In this document: positions 1-6,867 of the stretch, one piece after another
How the letters are laid out: each line of letters starts with the position of its first letter
Position numbering within the stretch: the first letter of the stretch is position 1
Assembly (NCBI GenBank): GCA_031253875.1
Contig: JAIRVN010000197.1
Location: 1 to 8,120, forward strand
DNA: 8,120 bases
Origin: Deltaproteobacteria bacterium
GTDB lineage: Bacteria > Desulfobacterota > Desulfovibrionia > Desulfovibrionales > Desulfovibrionaceae
Direction of reading: 5' to 3'
Notes under the pieces: model-generated
The model's database searches: none
Told to the model about the DNA's origin: nothing
Seen by the model: the letters and a program-made list of their open reading frames with translations, nothing else
Translations under genes and position numbers: made by a program

Positions 1-1
1 C

Positions 2-1288
2 ACGCGCATCGGCTATGCTTCGCCCAAGGCGGACAGCAGCAAATGCCACGGTTCTCCGTTGGGCGCGGAAGCTGTTGCCGCCACGCGCGCAACGCTGGGC
101 TGGCATGAACCGCCGTTTGTGATGCCGCAAGCGGTGCGTGAGGCATGGGATTGCCGCGAGCGGGGCGGGAAAGTCCAGGCGGAATGGGACGCCCTGTTTG
201 CGGGGTACCGCCGGACCTATCCGGAACTGGCCGCAGAGTTTGAACGCAGGATGCGCGGCGAAGCGCCTTCGGACTGGCATGCGCGGGCTGATGCGCTGAT
301 AGCCGGGATTGCCGCACGCACGGAACGCATTGCCACCCGCATTGCAGCGAAGAATATGCTGGATGCGCTCGCGCCCCTGATGCCCGAACTTCTGGGCGGT
401 TCCGATGATTTGACAAGTTCCGTGGGAACGTTCCTTCATTCTGCAAAACTTTTGGAAAAACCCTTCAGAGAAGGCAATTATATCGCCTACGGCGTGCGCG
501 AGTTTGCCATGGGCGCGATGATGAACGGTATTGCCCTGCATGGCGGCTTCATTCCGTACGGCGGCACCTTTCTGGTCTTTTCCGATTATGCCAAAAACGC
601 CATCCGGCTTGCGGCCCTGATGGGCCTGCGGGTGGTGTGGATATTGACGCACGATTCCATAGGCGTGGGGGAGGACGGCCCAACGCACCAGCCTGTGGAA
701 CAGGTGGCGGGCTTGCGCCTGACGCCCGGCGTCGGAGTCTGGCGTCCGTGCGACACGGTGGAAAGCGCAGTGGCATGGAAGATGGCGCTCCAGACGCGCA
801 ATGCCCCGAGTTGCCTGATACTTTCCCGGCAGAATCTGCCCTTTGTGGAACGCGCGCCGGAGCAGCTTGCGGCGATTGAACGTGGAGGCTATATATTGCG
901 CGACTGCGCAGGCATGCCGGAAGCCATCGTCATGGCGAGCGGCTCTGAAATCCAGCTTGCCCTGGCGGCGGCGGAGCGCCTGGCTGCCGGGGGACGCAGG
1001 ATCCGTGTAGTGTCTTTGCCGTCCACCTCGCTGTTTGAGGCGCAGGATGCAACATGGCGGGATTCCGTGCTGCCGCGCGCCGTCCGTGCCCGCGTGGCCG
1101 TGGAAGCGGGCGCTGCGGATATCTGGGGTTCTTACGTGGGGCTTGACGGCTGTGTCGTGGGCATGAGCAGCTTCGGCGAATCGGCGCCGGCTTCCGAACT
1201 GTTCGCGCATTTCGGCTTTACGGTTGACGCTGTGGAGACCGCTGTGCATACAAGCTTGAGCAACGTATCCGCTGTACAGGGGGTATAG
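2..1288 (+). CDS. tkt: Transketolase, C-terminal part (5' end outside window)
   Basis: Thiamine-diphosphate enzyme moving two-carbon ketol units between sugar phosphates in the non-oxidative pentose phosphate pathway; cytosolic. The reading frame is open to the left edge, so the N-terminal ThDP-binding domain is mostly missing. About 428 residues remain of a family usually about 660 long. The visible part starts with the end of the first domain (HGSPLG, nt 44-61). The pyrimidine-binding domain follows, with GGSDDLT, the catalytic-Glu motif GVREFAM (Glu at nt 500-502), [10 protein letters not shown], the [15 protein letters not shown] stretch with its active-site His (nt 662-694) and SRQNLP. 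The C-terminal domain ends at the TAG at 1286-1288. The TTG at 59 is internal and not a real start. pgk begins 1 nt after the stop, and the pgk Shine-Dalgarno (CAGGGGG, 1277-1283) lies inside this gene, so the two are co-transcribed. Family assignment is firm; the paralogue type is not resolved. Confidence 0.97.
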   Translation, partial: TRIGYASPKADSSKCHGSPLGAEAVAATRATLGWHEPPFVMPQAVREAWDCRERGGKVQAEWDALFAGYRRTYPELAAEFERRMRGEAPSDWHARADALIAGIAARTERIATRIAAKNMLDALAPLMPELLGGSDDLTSSVGTFLHSAKLLEKPFREGNYIAYGVREFAMGAMMNGIALHGGFIPYGGTFLVFSDYAKNAIRLAALMGLRVVWILTHDSIGVGEDGPTHQPVEQVAGLRLTPGVGVWRPCDTVESAVAWKMALQTRNAPSCLILSRQNLPFVERAPEQLAAIERGGYILRDCAGMPEAIVMASGSEIQLALAAAERLAAGGRRIRVVSLPSTSLFEAQDATWRDSVLPRAVRARVAVEAGAADIWGSYVGLDGCVVGMSSFGESAPASELFAHFGFTVDAVETAVHTSLSNVSAVQGV

Positions 1289-1289
1289 T

Positions 1290-2471
1290 ATGAAGACTAT
1301 TGCGCAGATGAAGGACATGAACCTGGCAGGCAAGCGCGTGGTGATCCGCGAGGATCTGAACGTGCCGATCAAAGACGGGAAGATTGGCTCGGACAAGCGT
1401 ATCCGCGCGGCCATTCCCACGATCAAGATGGCGGATGTCAAGGGGGCGGGCGTCGTGCTTCTTTCGCATCTGGGCCGTCCCGTGGAAGGCGAGCGCGACC
1501 CCGCTTTTTCCCTCGCCCCTGTGGCGGCCCGGCTGACGGATTTGCTCGGCAAGCACGTGCATCTGGTACAGCATGTGGAAGACGCCGTTGCCGCGCCCGG
1601 GCAGATCGTGCTGCTCGAAAATATCCGTTTCATGAAAGGGGAAAAGAAAAACAGCGAAGAACTGGCCCGCAAACTGGCCGCACTGGGAGATGTGTATGTG
1701 ATGGATGCCTTCGGGGCCGCACATCGCGCGCATGCTTCCACGGAAGGCGCGATCCGCTTTGCGGCGGAACCCTGCGCCGGACCTCTGCTTGTGGATGAAC
1801 TGGAGGCCATCGGCAAAATTCTGGACAAGCCGCGTCGTCCTCTGGCGGCGGTCATCGGCGGTTCCAAAGTCTCCACCAAGCTGGCGCTGCTCGAAAATCT
1901 GCTGGACAAGGTCGACAGGCTCATCGTGGGCGGCGGCATCGCCAATACCTTCCTGGCCGCCGCCGGTTTCGGCGTGGGCGCATCGCTGTGCGAAACGGAC
2001 CTTGTTCCCGATGCCAGGCGGATTATGGAGGCAGCCAGAGCGGCCGGCAAAGCGCTGCCCTTGCCGGTGGATGTTGTGGTGGCCAAGGAGCTCGCGGCGG
2101 GCGTTCCCGTGCGGACGGTCAAGGCGGATGCCGTGCCCGCCGACGGCATGATTCTGGATATAGGCCCGCAGACCGTGGCCCTGTATGCCGACATGCTTGC
2201 GGACGCCGCTACCGTGGTTTGGAACGGCCCTGTGGGAGCTTTCGAAACCGAACCCTTCGGCGCGGGCACCAAAGCCCTGGCGGAGATACTGGCCAAAAGC
2301 CCGGCCTATGTGCTTGTGGGAGGCGGCGATTCCGTGGCCGCCGTGGAGCAGTATGGCCTGGCGGACAAGATGGGCTATATTTCCACAGGCGGCGGCGCTT
2401 CGCTGGAACTGCTGGAGGGCAGGGTGCTGCCGTCGATTGCGGCCCTGGAGGCCCGGTCTTCGGAGGGCTGA
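1290..2471 (+). CDS. pgk: Phosphoglycerate kinase
   Basis: Converts 1,3-bisphosphoglycerate plus ADP to 3-phosphoglycerate plus ATP (reversible) in glycolysis and gluconeogenesis; cytosolic monomer. Complete at 393 residues, normal for bacterial PGK. The family signature is at residues 17-26 (VVIREDLNVP, fitting R-x-D-x-N), the substrate-binding SHLGRP at 59-64, ENIRF at 110-114, GGSKVSTK at 190-197, WNGPVGAFE at 311-319 and the nucleotide-binding GGGDS at 344-348. From memory it resembles the short E. coli-type PGK (MDAFGxAHRA, CAGPLL and IVGGGIANTF stretches). The ATG follows a CAGGGGG ribosome site with 6-nt spacing and lies 1 nt after the transketolase stop. Its TGA shares one base with the ATG of the next gene. 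All catalytic motifs are intact. Confidence 0.98.
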   Translation: MKTIAQMKDMNLAGKRVVIREDLNVPIKDGKIGSDKRIRAAIPTIKMADVKGAGVVLLSHLGRPVEGERDPAFSLAPVAARLTDLLGKHVHLVQHVEDAVAAPGQIVLLENIRFMKGEKKNSEELARKLAALGDVYVMDAFGAAHRAHASTEGAIRFAAEPCAGPLLVDELEAIGKILDKPRRPLAAVIGGSKVSTKLALLENLLDKVDRLIVGGGIANTFLAAAGFGVGASLCETDLVPDARRIMEAARAAGKALPLPVDVVVAKELAAGVPVRTVKADAVPADGMILDIGPQTVALYADMLADAATVVWNGPVGAFETEPFGAGTKALAEILAKSPAYVLVGGGDSVAAVEQYGLADKMGYISTGGGASLELLEGRVLPSIAALEARSSEG

Positions 2472-3244
2472 TGCGCAGGCTGTATCAGGAAAATTGGTTC
2501 GAGATCACCCTTTCGTCCTTTGCCGAGCCGTCTTTCTTTCATCTGGCGGAACCGGATTTTTACGAGCAGTTCTACGCAAAGCTGTTTCGTGCCTATGACT
2601 CGTGGGATGCGTTGCCGCAGAGCTGGCGGACTCACAAGATCATCCTTGCCCGCTGGCTTGCGCGGCAGGCGGAGGAAATGACCGCGTCCTTGCTTGTGAA
2701 CCACGAAAACCGTCCCTTGCGCGTTTTTTCCCTGGGGAGCGGGCTTGGCTTTGTTGAATACAATTTTCTCAAGGAATTGCCGGGAGTGGAACTCCATATC
2801 AGTGAACCCAGCACCATAGCCATGGACTGGATACGCGCCTGCATTCCGCCGGAACGCATCCATATCGGCGCGGGTCTGAGCGTGTTGCCGCATGATCTGC
2901 GCTTCGACATGATCTATCTTTCGGGAGTGGACTATTTTTTACGGCAGCATGAATTTGTGCAGCTTTTGAAAGAACTGCATCCCCGCCTTGCGCAGGGGGG
3001 GAGGCTCATCTGTCTTTCCGGGTCGTTTCTTGAGGATGACGGTTTGCTTTCCGCCTGCGCCGCCGCCTGCAAAAACGCGCTGTACGCCTTGCTGCATTTT
3101 TCCGGCATACGCAAGCGGCAGTTCTGGGGCTGGCTGCGCTCGCGGGAGGAATATCTGGCGGCTGTCCGGGAAGCCGGCTATGAAGATATCCGCGACGGTC
3201 GCCTTGAGGATGAAACAAGAACGTTTTGGATGTCCGGCGAATAA
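2471..3244 (+). CDS. SAM-dependent methyltransferase-like protein, target unknown
   Basis: A 257-residue protein I cannot name. It has the outline of a class I (Rossmann) SAM methyltransferase. Glycine-rich motif I is [11 protein letters not shown] (84-94), an acidic residue ends strand 2 in ELHISEPS (E112), a strand-4-like [13 protein letters not shown] spans 145-157, and a post-motif [15 protein letters not shown] spans 170-184. The first 80 residues are aromatic-rich ([24 protein letters not shown]) and probably form a substrate or lid region. There is no signal peptide; near 191-204 the chain is only moderately hydrophobic. The start is set by CGGAGG at 2461-2466 and by an ATG overlapping the pgk stop by one base (ATGA-type coupling). 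The frame stays open far upstream inside pgk, but that part is out-of-frame pgk sequence. Co-transcription with pgk and era does not reveal the substrate; RNA, protein or small molecule are all possible. The fold call is fair, the function unknown. Confidence 0.75.
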   Translation: MRRLYQENWFEITLSSFAEPSFFHLAEPDFYEQFYAKLFRAYDSWDALPQSWRTHKIILARWLARQAEEMTASLLVNHENRPLRVFSLGSGLGFVEYNFLKELPGVELHISEPSTIAMDWIRACIPPERIHIGAGLSVLPHDLRFDMIYLSGVDYFLRQHEFVQLLKELHPRLAQGGRLICLSGSFLEDDGLLSACAAACKNALYALLHFSGIRKRQFWGWLRSREEYLAAVREAGYEDIRDGRLEDETRTFWMSGE

Positions 3245-3257
3245 GGTCAGGCACAGA

Positions 3258-4184
3258 ATGACGCACGACAAAGAACACCGTTGCGGCTGGGTGGCGATCA
3301 TGGGCCCGCCCAACGCGGGAAAATCCACCCTGCTGAACGCCCTGATCGGGCAGAAGGTGAGCATTGTCACCCCGCGCGCGCAAACCACGCGTAACCGTAT
3401 TGTGGGCATTCTCAACGAACCGGGCGCGCAGATCATGTTTATGGACACGCCCGGCCTGACCAGGGCGCGGGGGCATCTGCCCAAGATGATGCTGCAATCC
3501 GTGTGGCAGAGCATGGATACAGCCGACGTGCTGCTGCTGATCCTGGATTGCGATCTCTACCTGCGCAAACCCGAGTTTCTGGAGCGCGATACGGAAGCCT
3601 TGGCCCGGGCTTTGGCCGTGGATGCACGTCCGCTGATTGGGTTGGTCAACAAGGTGGACAAATTTGCGGATAAAAGCCGCATGCTTCCGTTGCTGGAGCG
3701 TTTGCAGTCCATGTGGCCGAAAGCGGAGCTTTTTCCCGCTTCGGCCCTGCTGCGTGACGGCTTGCCCGAACTTGCGGCGCTTATTGTAAAAAAACTGCCC
3801 GCCGGGCCGGCGCAATTTCCGGAAGAACAGCTTTCCACCGCCTCCGTGCGCTTCATGGCTGCGGAAATCATTCGGGAAAAACTCTTTCTCCACCTGGTGC
3901 AGGAAGTTCCGTATTCCGTTGCTGTGGAGATTGAGATCTGGGAAGATATGGAAGACGAGGGCCGTACGCTGATCCATGCCGCAATCTATGTGGGGCGTCC
4001 TTCCCACAAGGCCATGGTCATCGGAAAGGGAGGCGCGGGCATCAAGGCGATAGGCAGCTCGGCGCGGCAGGAGATACAGGCGCTGCTCGAGCGGAAGGTG
4101 CATCTGGAGTTGTGGGTGAAGGTCCGTGAACATTGGACGGAGGACCCGCATTTTATGCGTAGCCTCGGTCTTGGCCCGGAGTGA
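3258..4184 (+). CDS. era: GTPase Era (ribosome biogenesis)
   Basis: Essential-type GTPase that binds the 3' end of 16S rRNA and helps mature the 30S subunit. Complete at 308 residues, the usual Era size. The GTPase domain has the P-loop GPPNAGKS (16-23), a switch region [10 protein letters not shown] (39-48), DTPG (63-66), NKVD (131-134) and a G5 SA (162-163). The C-terminal KH RNA-binding domain has GKGGAGIK (256-263) followed by ELWVKV. The ATG at 3258 begins 14 bases after the upstream stop and puts the P-loop at the usual distance from the N-terminus; only a poor AAGG (3243-3246) sits upstream, about 11 nt away, so expression may rely partly on coupling. The frame is open further upstream, but that overlaps the methyltransferase in another frame. 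Plus-strand genes 5' of era and a non-coding gap after it suggest it ends the operon. Confidence 0.97.
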   Translation: MTHDKEHRCGWVAIMGPPNAGKSTLLNALIGQKVSIVTPRAQTTRNRIVGILNEPGAQIMFMDTPGLTRARGHLPKMMLQSVWQSMDTADVLLLILDCDLYLRKPEFLERDTEALARALAVDARPLIGLVNKVDKFADKSRMLPLLERLQSMWPKAELFPASALLRDGLPELAALIVKKLPAGPAQFPEEQLSTASVRFMAAEIIREKLFLHLVQEVPYSVAVEIEIWEDMEDEGRTLIHAAIYVGRPSHKAMVIGKGGAGIKAIGSSARQEIQALLERKVHLELWVKVREHWTEDPHFMRSLGLGPE

Positions 4185-4208
4185 ACTCCATCGGCCAAAG
4201 CCGGCAAC

Positions 4209-4223
4209 ATCGGCTTCGCCGAT
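4209..4223. repeat. Short hairpin downstream of era
   Basis: ATCGGC-TTC-GCCGAT forms a perfect 6-bp stem with a 3-nt loop, 25 nt after the era stop. No T-tract follows, so it is at best a weak terminator or an mRNA 3'-end stabiliser. Confidence 0.4.
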
Positions 4224-4265
4224 TCAGGCTGATGCCAAAGCTGGTAAAACGTAGAAAGGCGCTGG

Positions 4266-4285
4266 ATTCCCGCTTTCGCGGGAAT
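4266..4285. repeat. REP-like palindrome
   Basis: ATTCCCGC-TTTC-GCGGGAAT has a perfect 8-bp stem with a 4-nt loop. With flanking CTGG and GACGG it matches the widespread intergenic repeat whose other strand reads CGTCATTCCCGCGAAAGCGG and onward. When spuriously translated on the minus strand it gives the well-known peptide VIPAKAGIQ. Such repeats are found in many proteobacterial and Neisseria genomes (established knowledge). Its role here could be a bidirectional terminator, an mRNA stabiliser or a passive mobile repeat. Confidence 0.75.
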
Positions 4286-4323
4286 GACGGGGTGCTGGCG
4301 GCGCAAGTCATCAAGCAGCCGAA

Positions 4324-4343
4324 CGTCATCCCCAAAGTGGGAC
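4324..4343. repeat. Degraded second REP-like copy, opposite orientation
   Basis: CGTCATCCCCAAAGTGGGAC resembles the minus-strand version of the palindrome at 4266-4285, with losses in the stem; CCC and GGG still pair around an imperfect loop. The two copies face each other about 38 nt apart, so ATGACG (4284-4289) can pair with CGTCAT (4324-4329). Confidence 0.5.
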
Positions 4344-4383
4344 AATAAGGGATAGTACAAGCAGCGGCACTACCGAATAAGGC

Positions 4384-4388
4384 GGAGG
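4384..4388 (+). promoter_or_regulatory. Ribosome binding site choosing the GTG start of yggS
   Basis: GGAGG lies 7 nt before the GTG at 4396 but 16 nt before the in-frame ATG at 4405. This favours the GTG start. Confidence 0.7.
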
Positions 4389-4395
4389 ACGGCGC

Positions 4396-5112
4396 GTGAC
4401 GGCAATGGACGATTCGGAAAAGGCCCTGGTGGAACGGCTGCATGTTGTGCGTGACCGCATTGCGCATGCGGCGCGCTCGGCCGGGCGTGATCCGCAGGAG
4501 GCGCGTCTTGTCGCGGTGTCGAAATTACAGCCGGCGCGGGCGATTGCCGCGCTGGCGACTGCCGGGCAGTGCGATTTCGGCGAGAGCTACGTGCAGGAGG
4601 CCTGCGCCAAACAGGCGGAGCTTTCGCATCTTGCCCTGCGCTGGCACTGCATCGGGCATGTGCAGACAAACAAGGCCAAAAACGCGGCCGGGCGTTTCCA
4701 GTACATCCACAGCCTGGATTCGCTGAAGCTCGCCCAGGCGCTGCGGCGGCATATCCCCATCTCCCGGCGGCAGCAGGCGCTTATTCAGGTCAATGTGGGC
4801 GATGAGTCGCAAAAAACCGGCGTGCGCGCGGAGGAACTTCCCGTGCTGGCGGAGCATATCGCGCGGATGCCGGAATTTGAGCTGGCGGGCCTCATGTGTT
4901 TGCCGCCTTTTTTTGACAACGGAGCGCGGGCCCGTCCGTACTTTGCGCTTTTGCGTGAATTGTGCGAACGTCTGCGTATCCGGCTTGGACTTGCCCTGCC
5001 GGAGCTTTCCATGGGCATGTCCGGCGATTTTGCCGAAGCGGTAGCGGAAGGCGCGACACTCGTGCGTATAGGCACGGATGTTTTCGGCCCCCGTCCTTCG
5101 CGGAGGCCTTAG
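4396..5112 (+). CDS. yggS: YggS/PROSC-family PLP homeostasis protein
   Basis: Cytosolic pyridoxal 5'-phosphate binding protein of the YggS/PLPBP family, which buffers PLP and affects vitamin B6 and amino-acid homeostasis; no enzymatic reaction is established for it. It is 238 residues, the family norm, and folds as a single TIM barrel like the N-terminal domain of alanine racemase. PLP would attach to Lys43 in LVAVSKLQP (38-46). Further family motifs are FGESYVQEA (61-69), WHCIGHVQTNKAK (83-95), QVNVGDESQKTG, LMCLPP, SMGMSGDF (205-212) and phosphate-binding RIGTDVFG (224-231). The GTG start is chosen by a GGAGG 7 nt upstream; ATG 4405 is an alternative that removes three residues. It lies between housekeeping and flagellar genes and probably belongs to neither operon. 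Confidence 0.95.
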   Translation: MTAMDDSEKALVERLHVVRDRIAHAARSAGRDPQEARLVAVSKLQPARAIAALATAGQCDFGESYVQEACAKQAELSHLALRWHCIGHVQTNKAKNAAGRFQYIHSLDSLKLAQALRRHIPISRRQQALIQVNVGDESQKTGVRAEELPVLAEHIARMPEFELAGLMCLPPFFDNGARARPYFALLRELCERLRIRLGLALPELSMGMSGDFAEAVAEGATLVRIGTDVFGPRPSRRP

Positions 5113-5141
5113 CGCGTATCGTGCAGGGGCGTTCGCGTGTT

Positions 5142-5157
5142 TGACGAAAAAACGTCA
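5142..5157. repeat. Inverted repeat in front of the fliL promoter
   Basis: TGACG-AAAAAA-CGTCA is a perfect 5-bp inverted repeat around six A residues, ending 2 nt before the predicted -24 element. It could be an operator for a dimeric regulator or a weak hairpin after yggS; without a following T-tract the operator idea is slightly better. Protein unknown. Confidence 0.4.
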
Positions 5158-5159
5158 TC

Positions 5160-5175
5160 TGGAACACTTTGTGCA
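5160..5175 (+). promoter_or_regulatory. Sigma-54 (-24/-12) promoter for the fliL operon
   Basis: TGGAACACTTTGTGCA aligns with the RpoN consensus TGGCAC-N5-TTGCA. The invariant GG (5161-5162) and GC (5173-5174) have the required 12-nt register, and TGG, AC and TGCA match. Transcription would begin near 5186, leaving a leader of about 48 nt before fliL. Sigma-54 control of flagellar operons is common in polarly flagellated proteobacteria. This promoter would need an enhancer-binding activator of the FleQ/FlrC type, not visible here. Confidence 0.6.
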
Positions 5176-5233
5176 TAACCCACGCCGCTGACGGCTTTTT
5201 GTCGCAGTCGGTCAGACAGGTAAGGAGAGAGCC

Positions 5234-5815
5234 ATGGCGAAGGAAACGCCCAAGACGAGCGTTCCCGCTATCCACGAAGAAGCAGCCGAAGCTCCGAAGA
5301 AAAAAAGCAAGGTGAAAAAAATTGTCATCTTGCTCGTTATCTTGCTGATTATTGTGAGCGCAGGCGCCGGTGGGGCATATTGGTGGTTTTTCCTGCGCGT
5401 GCCGCCTCCTCCCGGCGGCGGGGCAGCCGCGCCGGTCGCGCCGTCCGCAGGTGCGGCATCACCCGGCAAGGAAAGCTCGCCTCGCGTGGAACGCGTGAGC
5501 GATCTGCCGCGCAGCGTCGGCAAGGTCTTGCCCTTGCCGCAGTTTGTGGTCAATCTGGCGGATCCTGCGGGCAAACGCGTGCTGAAGCTGGGCATGGAAG
5601 TAGAGGCCAATGCCGATATTGCAAAGGAATTACAGGCAAACGATGCAAGAATCCGGGATGCCGTGATTACGTTGTTGGCCGGCAAATCCTTTGCGGAAGT
5701 CCAGTCGCCGGAGGGTAAGGTGCTGCTCCGGGCGGAAGTGGCGGCCAGATTGAACCAGATACTGGGCGCTCCAAAAATCGTCAGGGTATACTTTACGGAA
5801 TTTATCGTGGAATAG
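5234..5815 (+). CDS. fliL: Flagellar basal-body protein FliL
   Basis: Single-pass inner-membrane protein that surrounds or supports the MotAB stator and influences motor torque. It has 193 residues. A lysine-rich cytoplasmic tail (1-29, with KKKSKVKK) precedes one transmembrane helix (about 30-53), then a Pro/Gly/Ala-rich periplasmic linker (56-80), then the FliL domain. That domain includes PLPQFVVNLADPAGKRVLKLGMEVE, IRDAVITLLAGKSFAEV and a C-terminal IVRVYFTEFIVE, all family-typical. The start is clear: AAGGAG at 5222-5227 lies 6 nt before the ATG. It is the first gene of the flagellar operon, 121 nt after yggS, behind a candidate sigma-54 promoter. fliN follows after 43 nt. No anomaly apart from the low-complexity linker. 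Confidence 0.93.
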   Translation: MAKETPKTSVPAIHEEAAEAPKKKSKVKKIVILLVILLIIVSAGAGGAYWWFFLRVPPPPGGGAAAPVAPSAGAASPGKESSPRVERVSDLPRSVGKVLPLPQFVVNLADPAGKRVLKLGMEVEANADIAKELQANDARIRDAVITLLAGKSFAEVQSPEGKVLLRAEVAARLNQILGAPKIVRVYFTEFIVE

Positions 5816-5858
5816 ATGTGTCGCAAGCGCATTCACCTCAACGTTGGGACGGTGTCAT

Positions 5859-6395
5859 ATGAGTTCTGATGCGGATCAGGAAGCCCTTGCCGCCGCGTGG
5901 GCCGCGGAACTTGGAGCTGAAGACGGAGAAAATGCGGACGCTGCCTCCGTGCCGCAGGACGCTGCTTCTTCAGAAGAGGAATTGGCGGCCAAATGGGCGG
6001 AAGCGCTTGCCGGCGATGAAAAGGCACAGATGCAGGTCAGCGAGGAAAAGGCAAGGCACCTGCGGGCGCAGGCTTCGGAAGCGGTGTTCAAGGACATGAC
6101 CGATGTGGCTCGCCAGCCCCGGCCTGATCAGCCCAAGCGTGAACTGGACTTTATTCTGGATATTCCGCTCGACGTCTCGGCGGAGCTTGGACGCACCCGC
6201 TTGCTGATCAACGAGCTGCTGCAACTTGGGCAAGGTTCGGTGGTGGAATTGAACAAACTGGCCGGCGAACCGCTGGAAGTGTATGTGAACGGCAAACTGG
6301 TGGCTCGCGGCGAAGCGGTGGTGATCAACGAAAAATTCGGCGTGCGCCTTACGGATATCATCAGCCCGATGGAACGGATAAAACAGCTTGGCTAG
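5859..6395 (+). CDS. fliN: Flagellar motor switch protein FliN
   Basis: Component of the cytoplasmic C-ring that, with FliM and FliG, sets rotation direction and helps deliver export cargo via FliH. The SpoA/FliN domain occupies about residues 96-170: ELDFILDIPLDVSAELGRT, LLQLGQGSVVELNKLAGEPL, YVNGKLVARGEAVV and FGVRLTDI are classic. The N-terminal 90 residues are Ala/Glu-rich, acidic and probably flexible, with two similar Trp motifs, EALAAAWAAELG (8-19) and EELAAKWAEALAG (40-52). At 178 residues it is longer than E. coli FliN (137) because of this extension. I chose ATG 5859, with a weak GGGA at 5846-5849; a TTG at 5844 would add five residues without a better ribosome site. Its stop overlaps the start of fliO. 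Confidence 0.94.
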   Translation: MSSDADQEALAAAWAAELGAEDGENADAASVPQDAASSEEELAAKWAEALAGDEKAQMQVSEEKARHLRAQASEAVFKDMTDVARQPRPDQPKRELDFILDIPLDVSAELGRTRLLINELLQLGQGSVVELNKLAGEPLEVYVNGKLVARGEAVVINEKFGVRLTDIISPMERIKQLG

Positions 6396-6867
6396 CACTC
6401 TTTCGTCGTTTTTTTGCCGGCCTGCCGCATGGCGCGCACAGCGCGGCGCGTATATCGCATGCGCGGGGCTTCTTGTCTGCGCGCTGCTGGTTTCGCCGGT
6501 CTTTGCCGCGCAACAGGAGCAGGGACAGGCCGCGTTCTCCTGGAGCGGGTATTTTTACGCCATCGGCGCGCTGTGCCTCATTCTCGGCGCGTTATGGGGC
6601 GTGTTGTGGCTTATGCGCCGTTCCGGCAAGTTCCGTTTCATGCCTTCGCACAACTCCTTTCCTCGCGATGCTTTACGCATTGAAGCCCAGATTCCCCTCG
6701 GTCCGCGCCGCGGACTTATGGTGGTACGCTTTTTGAATAAGCGCTTGCTGTTGGGACTGAGCGACCAGCAGATACACCTGTTATCCGAGGCGGAATATGA
6801 TGAACAACCAGGCGAAAATTTTAGTAAAGTTCTTGAAGCGGCAGAACGTCGGGAAACTGACGCATAA
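6388..6867 (+). CDS. fliO: Flagellar biosynthesis protein FliO
   Basis: FliO is a small membrane protein that helps assemble the FliP ring of the flagellar export gate. This 159-residue protein has a cleavable-looking signal sequence (hydrophobic 22-40, ending SPVFA-A), a short periplasmic stretch, one transmembrane helix (about 54-76) followed by basic RRSGKFRF, and a cytoplasmic domain with the FliO-typical LRIEAQIPLGPRRGLMVVRFLNKRLLLGLSDQQIHLL region. The only reasonable start is TTG at 6388, overlapping fliN by 8 nt; no in-frame ATG precedes the signal, and only a weak GGAACGGA lies upstream, so translation is probably coupled to fliN. Its last 71 nt also encode the start of FliP. The identification rests on both sequence pattern and position between fliN and fliP. 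Confidence 0.88.
   Translation: MASTLSSFFCRPAAWRAQRGAYIACAGLLVCALLVSPVFAAQQEQGQAAFSWSGYFYAIGALCLILGALWGVLWLMRRSGKFRFMPSHNSFPRDALRIEAQIPLGPRRGLMVVRFLNKRLLLGLSDQQIHLLSEAEYDEQPGENFSKVLEAAERRETDA

Larger units (their letters stand above)
4185..4395. other. Non-coding gap with repeats between era and yggS
   Basis: This 211-nt stretch has no convincing gene. It contains a small hairpin (4209-4223), an imperfect direct repeat around CCAAAGC (4195-4201 and 4235-4241), a REP-like palindrome (4266-4285) and a degraded copy in opposite orientation (4324-4343). The right end provides the yggS ribosome site. No strong sigma-70 or sigma-54 promoter and no T-tailed terminator could be identified, although yggS presumably needs a promoter here or reads through from era. 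Confidence 0.7.

Noticed and set aside
1988..2470. Upstream extension of the methyltransferase frame inside pgk
   Set aside because: The extension is Gly/Arg-rich out-of-frame pgk sequence; the ATG at 2471 has an ideal CGGAGG and stop/start coupling.
2988..3257. Upstream extension of the era frame
   Set aside because: It overlaps the methyltransferase in another frame and would put the P-loop far from the N-terminus, unlike known Era proteins.
3006..4151. Long minus-strand open frame of 381 codons opposite era
   Set aside because: It is a shadow of the well-supported era gene and the end of the methyltransferase gene; its translation is rich in His/Arg/Gln with no family features.
3986..4360. 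Minus-strand frame containing the peptide VIPAKAGIQ
   Set aside because: This peptide is the typical artefact of translating the REP-like palindrome; there is no ribosome site or protein-like composition.
5141..5169. Sigma-70 promoter with TTGACG as -35 upstream of fliL
   Set aside because: At 17-nt spacing the -10 would be ACACTT, which is poor; the TTGACG is better explained as part of the inverted repeat next to the sigma-54 site.
5844..5858. Longer FliN beginning at TTG 5844
   Set aside because: No Shine-Dalgarno at suitable distance; ATG 5859 is the simpler start, although its ribosome site is weak.
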